This document shows, piece by piece, positions 27,146 to 33,612 of a stretch of DNA of 33,612 nt (the stretch's first letter is position 1; the number at the start of each line of letters is the position of its first letter). The position numbers and the translations under genes are program-made. Source of the DNA: Microbacterium sp. (lineage in GTDB: Bacteria > Actinomycetota > Actinomycetes > Actinomycetales > Microbacteriaceae); contig JAITUD010000233.1 of assembly GCA_031286555.1 (NCBI GenBank), forward strand, positions 1 to 33,612, in the 5' to 3' direction. Under the pieces are notes generated by a model, which made no database searches, was not told the DNA's origin, and saw nothing but the letters and a program-made list of their open reading frames with translations.

Positions 27146-29167
27146 GTGAACGAGATGAGCATCTCCCGGCGACAGTTGATCAAGATGACCGGAGCAGGCG
27201 TGACCGTGGCCGCGCTCGGCGTGGCGGTGGGCGCGCCATCCGCCTTCGGAGCGTCGAGTGGGGTGGGGCAGGCCCCGCGCACGACGATCACGGATCTGGG
27301 TCCTGCACACGTGGCGTTCTCCCTCATGAGCGGAGTGAAGGTCGGCGAGGTGATGTACATCGGCTCACGGAATCTGTCGCCGACGCGTATAGCGGCTTAT
27401 CACCTCCCCTCGAAGAAGGTCATCGCGAGCACAACTCTCGGGCCGGGCAAATTCGTGCAGGGCATGGCCGCCGATCCTTCAGGCCGCCACCTCTATGCAG
27501 GCATCGTGTACGACAAGGACACGGATCAGCCGAATCTCTTCTGCTGGGATCTCACGACGCCAGAGGTCCCGGCGACGGCAGTCGCGCGGATCCCCGGGCT
27601 CGACGTCCGGCGAGTCACCGTCGCGCCGGACGGCATGGTCTACGTCGTCGGCATGGAGGCTGATCCCGGTATCTGGGAGGTTGATCCGCGCACCGGCTCA
27701 TTCATGAACATCGGCATTCCCGACCCGAACGCGACCCAGTCCCGCGCAGTCGCCGCCACTGATACGACCGTGTACTTCGGCGCGGGCAGCAATCTCTCCG
27801 GAGGTGACGGCGCGAGCAAGGCGTCGCTGTTCGCCGTGGATCGCGCCACTCATCAGATCACCCCGATCCTGCCTGCCGCGATGGCGGAGGCCGATGCTGT
27901 GCGCGACATCGAGGTCATCGGAGACCGCCTCTACGTCGGCACCGAGGGGTCGAGCGAATTCGGAAAGTTCGGTTATGTCGAGCTCGCGAATCCGACGGTG
28001 TCCGGGGTCTTCGAGACGGACGGGAAGAGTGTCAAGCTCTTCCGCGAGCACGACGGGACCATCTACTTCGCCGCCGGCGGAGGCGTGAGCGGCTTCTCCG
28101 TCGCGGAGCGCGTCGTCGTCGATGTCGATACCCAGGGAATCAGCCTGGGCGAGATCTGGGGGCTCGACTACGACGCCGGGCAGGTCGTCGTGGTCTCGGC
28201 AGGCGGGTACATCGCGGAGGTCGACCCGACGAGCGGAGGCGTCCTCAAGACGGATCTGGTCGAGGCGGGGGCGCCATCGGATCTTCAGCTCGGCATGAGC
28301 ATCGCCGTCGGTGGCGGCTACATCTATGTCGGTGGAAACGGCAGCATGGCCCGGCATTCACTGGCAGACGGTGTCGTCACGAGCCTGGAGTTCCCCGGCG
28401 AATCCAAGGACGGGGTGGTTGTCGACGGCGTCCTCTACACGGGGCAGTACAGCTCGGAAGGCATCTGGAGCTACGACCCGCGCACCGGGGAGCCCCCGCA
28501 CCAGGCGATCGACCTGCCGCAGGAGCAGAACCGCCCGCAGGACGTGTACTGGGATGACGTGAATCGTCTCCTGCTCGTCGGCGTGCAGTGCGACAGTCAG
28601 GGCGGTGGCTCGCTGGCGATCTACGACCCCGTGACGGATCGCGTCGACCTCCACGTCAATCCCTTCGATCAATATCAGATGGTGCGCACCGTCACGGCGA
28701 GCAAGGGAATCGCCTACCTCGGAGGCGAGAACCCCTACAAGACTGGGCCGCGCGGTGAGGTCTCCGCGTGGGATCCGGTGTCGGGGAAGCAGCTCTGGCG
28801 AATCGATCCCGAGGTGGAGCGCGGAGGCATCACCAACATCGTCGTCAATGGTCGCTACCTGTACTGCCTGTGTGTGAAGGGCGAGTTCTTCGTGGTCGAC
28901 CTGCCGACGCGGCAGATCGTGCACCGGGCCGATCTCGGCAAGTCGCTCGTGCCGGGTCAGGCCACCCTCATCCTCAGCCGCGGCACCGTGTACGGGGTGT
29001 CTGCAGCGTCGATGTTCGCGTTCGATCGTAAGACGTTCGAGATGTCGGTCGTCATCCCGGACCTGAATGGTGAGTGGTACAGCATGCCGCGAGTCGATGC
29101 GGATGCCGATGGCGTGCTGTACACGCTGCGGCATCGCAACCTGGTCAAAGTCGACGACCATCGATGA
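27146..29167 (+). CDS. Tat-exported PQQ-like beta-propeller protein, function unknown; start uncertain (27077/27116/27146)
   Basis: SRRQLIKMTGAGVTVAALGVAVGAPSAFGA Tat-type signal; repeated blades such as GGYIYVGGNGSMARHSL, GVLYTGQYSSEGIWSYDPRTG, GEVSAWDPVSGKQLWRID. Confidence 0.82.
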   Translation: MNEMSISRRQLIKMTGAGVTVAALGVAVGAPSAFGASSGVGQAPRTTITDLGPAHVAFSLMSGVKVGEVMYIGSRNLSPTRIAAYHLPSKKVIASTTLGPGKFVQGMAADPSGRHLYAGIVYDKDTDQPNLFCWDLTTPEVPATAVARIPGLDVRRVTVAPDGMVYVVGMEADPGIWEVDPRTGSFMNIGIPDPNATQSRAVAATDTTVYFGAGSNLSGGDGASKASLFAVDRATHQITPILPAAMAEADAVRDIEVIGDRLYVGTEGSSEFGKFGYVELANPTVSGVFETDGKSVKLFREHDGTIYFAAGGGVSGFSVAERVVVDVDTQGISLGEIWGLDYDAGQVVVVSAGGYIAEVDPTSGGVLKTDLVEAGAPSDLQLGMSIAVGGGYIYVGGNGSMARHSLADGVVTSLEFPGESKDGVVVDGVLYTGQYSSEGIWSYDPRTGEPPHQAIDLPQEQNRPQDVYWDDVNRLLLVGVQCDSQGGGSLAIYDPVTDRVDLHVNPFDQYQMVRTVTASKGIAYLGGENPYKTGPRGEVSAWDPVSGKQLWRIDPEVERGGITNIVVNGRYLYCLCVKGEFFVVDLPTRQIVHRADLGKSLVPGQATLILSRGTVYGVSAASMFAFDRKTFEMSVVIPDLNGEWYSMPRVDADADGVLYTLRHRNLVKVDDHR

Positions 29168-29238
29168 GCACACGCGCGACGAGCACGAGGGTTCGCCCCT
29201 TCGGAACGATCGCGTGCCGCGTGGCAGGCATGACGAGA

Positions 29239-30132
29239 TCAGTGAGTCGGTGCGACGGCGCACCCTGACTGTCGACTCCGGTACGCGGCCTCCACGATCG
29301 AGACGGTGGTGAGGACTTCCGCGGACGGCACATTCGGAACTCCTGTGCGGCACGCGTTCACGATGCTCTCCAGCAATCCATGCAGCATCGCAGGTCTCGC
29401 TTCGATGTCGAACGCGGCCGCGCGAGCATGGCCGTTGATCGTCCCTCTCGTATGCGCATGCCAGACCGAGGAGCCGCTGAGAGTTGCGCTTCTGCCGTCT
29501 GCCCAGCCCAGCACCGTCGTGTCGCCCGTGGCATCGACCGTCGTGCAACCTGGACCGAGTGCAGCGACAGCGAGGTCGACGAGGTGCACTCCGTACCAGG
29601 CGAGCAACGGATGGTGGGGCATCGTCGGGAGCGCGCCGTCCAGTTCGATCCGCATTGCGGGGCCGTCGAGCCGGCCGAGGGCCGTGCGGAACTCGGATGC
29701 GAAGCGTTTGGGCGAGCCGGCGAGCATGAGCGTTCCGTACTCGCGCGCGAGGGCGAGCATGTCCACAGCCTCGCTGGTGGTGGCGGCGAATCTCGTGTCG
29801 ATGTACACAGGTCTGCCCGCCGGGGCCACCTGCCGCAGCAGCTCTGGATGCGTGCGCTGGTCGCTTGAGACGATGAGCAGCGCATCGCAGATGTCGGCGA
29901 CACCTTCGGGGTCGTCGAGGAACGGGACACCGAGGCGTGCGAGGTCGGACGCGAACTGATCGTTGCGGTCGCGGCTGGGCGGGAAGTCACTCACGGTCGG
30001 CCCCTGCCAAGCGGCGGCGATGCGGGCGCCGGGGACGGCGCCGTGGACGCCGTCGCCAAGCAGCCTCGTGAACGATGGAGCGTGCGACGAGTCCACCCCG
30101 ATCAGCCCGAATCGCAGCGGCTCGGTCGTCAT
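29239..30132 (-). CDS. Gfo/Idh/MocA family protein, atypical
   Basis: LRFGLIGVDSSHAPSFTRLL; PVYIDTRFAATTSEAVDML at the usual EKP position; LAWYGVHLVDLAVAALG. Confidence 0.78.
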   Translation of the reverse strand: MTTEPLRFGLIGVDSSHAPSFTRLLGDGVHGAVPGARIAAAWQGPTVSDFPPSRDRNDQFASDLARLGVPFLDDPEGVADICDALLIVSSDQRTHPELLRQVAPAGRPVYIDTRFAATTSEAVDMLALAREYGTLMLAGSPKRFASEFRTALGRLDGPAMRIELDGALPTMPHHPLLAWYGVHLVDLAVAALGPGCTTVDATGDTTVLGWADGRSATLSGSSVWHAHTRGTINGHARAAAFDIEARPAMLHGLLESIVNACRTGVPNVPSAEVLTTVSIVEAAYRSRQSGCAVAPTH

Positions 30133-31010
30133 CCCTTCACCCCGGATGATGTGATGCTGTCGACGATGTGGCGCTGCAGGAAGAGGAAGATGATCAGGCA
30201 GGGGATGAAGCTGATCAGCGCCGCCGCCATGATGTTCGACGTCGAGATCTGTTCGGTGTCGAGCGAAGCGAGTCCGACGGTCAGCGTTCTCGCTGCATCC
30301 GATTGGCCGATGATGAGCGGCCAGAGCAGGTCATTCCAGTGCCAGAGGAACACGAAGATCGCGAGCGTCGCGAGCACCGGCTTGATCAGGGGAAGCACGA
30401 TCGTGACGAACGTGCGCCACTCGCCGGCGCCGTCGATGCGCGCGGCGTCGAAGATCTCCTCCGGCAGGTCGCGCACGAACTGACGGATCAGGAACACCGC
30501 CTGCGCGTTCGCCAGAGTGGGCAGGATCAGACCCCACAACGTGTTCACGCCACCCCACCCCGCGACCATGATGAACATGGGGATCAGGCTGGCCTGCATC
30601 GGAACCATCAGCGTCGCGATGATCGACCACAGCAGCACATTGCGTCCGGGGAACCGCTTGCGTGCGAGCGCGTAAGCGGCCATCGACGCGGTGAGCAGGA
30701 TGACGACGACGGAGACGACAGAGTAGGCGATCGAGTTCCACAGCCAGAGCGGGAATGCACCGACGTTGAAGATGCGCAGCAGGTTGTCGAACGTGAGTGT
30801 CTCGGGCCACGCGTAGGGGATGGTCCGTTCGTGCTCTGGAGAGAGGGCCAGGATGACGATCGCGATCAGTGGAGCCACCGTGAACAGCGAGATGACTGAT
30901 AGGGCGAGCACCGGCATCCAGCGCTTTCGCGGTCGCCGCCGCGGGGCGGACGCACCTGCGCGCGGTGCCGGGGGTTCGGTGGTCGGGGCGGGGATCAGGG
31001 TCGAGGTCAT
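30129..31010 (-). CDS. Carbohydrate ABC transporter permease, MalG-like (importer D)
   Basis: FDAARIDGAGEWRTFVTIVLPLIKPVL; 4-bp overlaps with both neighbours. Confidence 0.92.
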   Translation of the reverse strand: MTSTLIPAPTTEPPAPRAGASAPRRRPRKRWMPVLALSVISLFTVAPLIAIVILALSPEHERTIPYAWPETLTFDNLLRIFNVGAFPLWLWNSIAYSVVSVVVILLTASMAAYALARKRFPGRNVLLWSIIATLMVPMQASLIPMFIMVAGWGGVNTLWGLILPTLANAQAVFLIRQFVRDLPEEIFDAARIDGAGEWRTFVTIVLPLIKPVLATLAIFVFLWHWNDLLWPLIIGQSDAARTLTVGLASLDTEQISTSNIMAAALISFIPCLIIFLFLQRHIVDSITSSGVKG

Positions 31011-31918
31011 TTCTCCTCCTTGCCCTCGAAGAAGTACCTCTGCACGAGCGAGAGGATCAGCACGATGGCGAACAGAACAAGCCCGATGGCCGCTGCGTAC
31101 CCGAAGTCGAAGAAGCGGAAACCCTGATCGAACAGGAAGTAGATCAAGCTGTAGCTGGCACGGGACGGCCCGCCTCCGGTCATGACGTAGATGGTGTCGA
31201 AGACCTGGAAACCCACGATCGTCTCAATGACGAGAACGAAGAACAGGACGGGTTTCAGCAGGGGGAGCGTGATGTGCCAGAAGCTCTTCCAGCCGCCCGC
31301 GCCGTCGATGCGCGCGGCCTCGTGCACCTCGGCGGGTTGGGCCTTGAGCCCGGCGAGGAAGATCAGCATCGAGTACCCGAATCCTTTCCAAGCGGCGACC
31401 GCCGCGAGGCTCGCCAGCACAAGCCACTGGTCGCCCGTGAGGAAGGGGACGGGGCCGAGGCCGGCGCCTGCGAGGGCGGCGTTCAGCGGGCCGTCGATCG
31501 CGAAGATCCACTTCCAGATGATGCCCGCCAGCACGAAGGAGCTGAGGTACGGGACGAACAGGAGAGCGCGGAAGAGGGCGCTCCCACGCACGATCCGGCT
31601 CAGCAGGAGGGCGCCGACGAGGGCGACCACGATGATCAGGGGAACGAACAGGACGACGTACATGAGGGTGACGCCGAGAGATTGCCAGAAGTGCGGGTCG
31701 CCGAAAAGCCGCGTGTAGTTGTCACCCCCGATGAATTCCACGTCCCCGTTCAGCCTGTAGCGGGTGAGGCTCATCGCGCCGGCTCCGCCGATCGGGATGA
31801 ACTTGAAGACGACGAAGATGACGATCGTCGGCAGTACGAACAGGAGGCCCGCTATCGCCTCGCGGTGTCGCGCCGCTCGCCCCGGAGCCTTCGTGGTCCG
31901 TGTGATGGTGCTGGACAT
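31007..31918 (-). CDS. Sugar ABC transporter permease, MalF-like (importer D)
   Basis: HEAARIDGAGGWKSFWHITLPLLKPVL. Confidence 0.92.
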   Translation of the reverse strand: MSSTITRTTKAPGRAARHREAIAGLLFVLPTIVIFVVFKFIPIGGAGAMSLTRYRLNGDVEFIGGDNYTRLFGDPHFWQSLGVTLMYVVLFVPLIIVVALVGALLLSRIVRGSALFRALLFVPYLSSFVLAGIIWKWIFAIDGPLNAALAGAGLGPVPFLTGDQWLVLASLAAVAAWKGFGYSMLIFLAGLKAQPAEVHEAARIDGAGGWKSFWHITLPLLKPVLFFVLVIETIVGFQVFDTIYVMTGGGPSRASYSLIYFLFDQGFRFFDFGYAAAIGLVLFAIVLILSLVQRYFFEGKEEK

Positions 31919-31938
31919 GGGTCAGCCCTTCCAGGTGG

Positions 31939-31973
31939 TGCGGGACCGGGCGCGGGTCGGGCCCGGCCCCGCA
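31939..31973 (-). terminator. Intra-operon hairpin 3' of the importer D SBP gene
   Basis: TGCGGGACCGGGC / GCCCGGCCCCGCA: 13-bp stem, 9-nt loop; the single A.C mismatch on + is a U.G wobble in the minus transcript. Confidence 0.6.
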
Positions 31974-31978
31974 GCGGT

Positions 31979-33256
31979 TCAGTTGCGGTCGAGGATCGCG
32001 CGGCCCGCGGTCGCGGCCGTGTCCAGCGCCTCCTTGGGCGAGAGGTCCCCGCGCAGCGCGGACTGGATGTAGGGGGCGAGAGCCGCCATCACCTGGCGGG
32101 CGACGGGGCTCGCCTCACCGGGGTTGGCGACGGAGAGCGCCTCTTTGAAAGTGTCGTAGTCGGGGCCTTCGGCCGGGGCCGCGACATCGGTACGCGGCGA
32201 GAAGTTGCCTGACGCCTTGCTGAGCTTCGCCTGGAAGTCGGGAGTCGACAGGTAGTTCAGCACCGCGTAGGCGGCGGCTCGGTTCTCCTTCTTGTTGATC
32301 GAGGTGAGCGCGATCAGACCGGGATTGCCGAAGGTCGCCTGCTCCTTGCCGGTGAACGGTGCCCCGACTTCGACACCTTCACCGCCTACCGCGGCCCGCA
32401 GCGGCCCCAGCTCGGACGGCCCGGCGTTCGTGCGGATTCCCACCTTGCCGGCGGCCCACTGAGAGCCATCGATCGCCACTCCCGCTGTCGCGGCGTCCGG
32501 CGGCAGACCGCCCTCCTTCATCAGATCGACGAGGAAGGTCAGAGCATTCACGCCTTCCTTGGAGTCGAAGGCGATGTCCTTGCCATCCTTCGTGAACACC
32601 GATCCACCGGCTTGCCACAGGAAGGGGTAGAACGTCAGATTCAGGGTCTGCTGGGCGCTGCCGGCGTAGTCCATCACTGCGATGCCCTTCTTCGCGAGCA
32701 CCGGTGCGGCTGCGTCGATCTCGTCCCAGGTCTTGGGGACCTCGAGCCCCGCCTCCTTGAAGAGCTTCGTGTTCACGACGTTCGCCGCGACATTCTGGAA
32801 GATCGGCAGGCCGTAGAGTTCGCCGTCGAATGTCGCCGCGTCGAGCGAGCTCGGGAAGAAGGCCTTCCGGTCCTTCTCCGGGAGGGCGTCGTCGATGGGC
32901 AGAACGCCGCCGACGTTGAGGTAGGTCGCCGCCATGTCGGGGGTGACCAGTGCGAGGTCGGGACCGGAGTTCGCCGCGAGGGCGGCGGAGATCTGCTCGT
33001 CACGCTTCGCGAAGGGCTGCAGTTCGATCTTCAGGTCCACATCGGGATAGGCCTTCTCGAAGTCCTTCTGGGTCTCGGTCCAGAATTCCTTGCTCGCGGT
33101 CTCGTCCTTGATCACCGGATACATCCACATGGTGACGGATCCCTTCGCCTCCTTCACGTCCTTGGCGTCAGGAACGGCGTTGGCGGATGAGCAGGCGGTC
33201 ACGGCGAGGGTGGCGATCGCGGCGATCGCTGCGCCCTGGAGGATGCGATGCTTCAT
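31979..33256 (-). CDS. Sugar ABC transporter solute-binding lipoprotein (importer D)
   Basis: MKHRILQGAAIAAIATLAVTACSSAN lipobox; SBP pattern. Confidence 0.93.
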   Translation of the reverse strand: MKHRILQGAAIAAIATLAVTACSSANAVPDAKDVKEAKGSVTMWMYPVIKDETASKEFWTETQKDFEKAYPDVDLKIELQPFAKRDEQISAALAANSGPDLALVTPDMAATYLNVGGVLPIDDALPEKDRKAFFPSSLDAATFDGELYGLPIFQNVAANVVNTKLFKEAGLEVPKTWDEIDAAAPVLAKKGIAVMDYAGSAQQTLNLTFYPFLWQAGGSVFTKDGKDIAFDSKEGVNALTFLVDLMKEGGLPPDAATAGVAIDGSQWAAGKVGIRTNAGPSELGPLRAAVGGEGVEVGAPFTGKEQATFGNPGLIALTSINKKENRAAAYAVLNYLSTPDFQAKLSKASGNFSPRTDVAAPAEGPDYDTFKEALSVANPGEASPVARQVMAALAPYIQSALRGDLSPKEALDTAATAGRAILDRN

Positions 33257-33287
33257 TGCAGTTCTCACTTTCGGGTAGGTACTGGTT

Positions 33288-33612
33288 TCAGGGATTGGAG
33301 GCGGGCGGGGCCGATGCCAGCCCGATACGCGCGAGTGTGTCGAGTGCGAGGGCATGCCGTGGGGACGCGGGCTCAGTCAGCAGCGGGTCGTCGACAGAGC
33401 TCATCCAGCGCCGCAGTGCGGACGCATGGTCGCTGATCTGCGAGATGCGGGAGGGGTCGTCGATGAGGTTTTCGAGTTCGTGCGGATCCCGCTCGAGGTC
33501 GTAGAACTCCATCAACGGACTGGTTCCGACGGTGGGACCGGTGAGATCGATCGGGGTGGTCCGATGCGTCCAAGACTGCGTCGGGTCCATGCTCTTGGGC
33601 GCATTCGAGAAG
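33288..33612 (-). CDS. Sulfatase, C-terminal fragment (N-terminal part outside window)
   Basis: LMEFYDLERDPHELENLIDDPSR, typical sulfatase C-terminal motif; frame stays open to the window edge (FSNAPKSMDPTQSW). Confidence 0.8.
   Translation of the reverse strand, partial: FSNAPKSMDPTQSWTHRTTPIDLTGPTVGTSPLMEFYDLERDPHELENLIDDPSRISQISDHASALRRWMSSVDDPLLTEPASPRHALALDTLARIGLASAPPASNP

Noticed and set aside
29168-29238. Possible terminator between the convergent propeller and Gfo/Idh genes
   Set aside because: Only a short GTTC/GAAC stem could be drawn; too weak to call.
23735-31320. Repeated DNA such as gcgccgtcgatgcgcgcggc in several permease genes
   Set aside because: Encodes the conserved EAA-loop (EAARIDGAG) of binding-protein-dependent permeases; explained by protein conservation, not a DNA repeat element.
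30965-32212. 415-aa plus-strand ORF rich in D/E/H/R
   Set aside because: Antisense to the importer D permease and SBP; low complexity, no domain.
1-33612. CRISPR arrays, tRNA/rRNA genes, transposases or phage genes
   Set aside because: No regularly spaced repeats, no tRNA-like or rRNA-like sequence and no mobile-element protein motifs noticed; tRNA absence would need a dedicated scan.

Overview
High-GC actinobacterial DNA, resembling Microbacteriaceae by gene content and codon style (inference). Part A (about 1-12.4 kb) holds mostly ordinary genes: a partial S53 peptidase, a DUF2127 protein, an HNH nuclease, a 3-hydroxyacyl-CoA dehydrogenase, a GntR-controlled sugar ABC operon with an enolase-superfamily dehydratase and an SDR, an ArsR/DUF2071 pair, a GNAT, an orphan NrdI-like flavoprotein and a DUF1361 protein. 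Part B (about 12.4-33.6 kb) is a dense catabolic island. It contains three sulfatases (one truncated by the window end), a PHP-domain (CehA/McbA-like) hydrolase, three further sugar importers (SBP plus two permeases each), a LacI regulator, a regulator with a DeoR-type HTH fused to a LacI-type sensor, a Tat-exported beta-propeller protein, a 2-hydroxyacid dehydrogenase and an atypical Gfo/Idh protein. No transporter ATPase, glycoside hydrolase or sulfatase-maturation gene was recognised. The two sulfatases with visible N-termini lack signal peptides. The best system-level hypothesis is uptake of small sulfated sugars followed by cytoplasmic desulfation. Other points of interest are candidate operators for the regulators, strong hairpins directly 3' of three of the four SBP genes, and at least two leaderless regulator genes. 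All family calls come from reading motifs in the translations; no searches were run.
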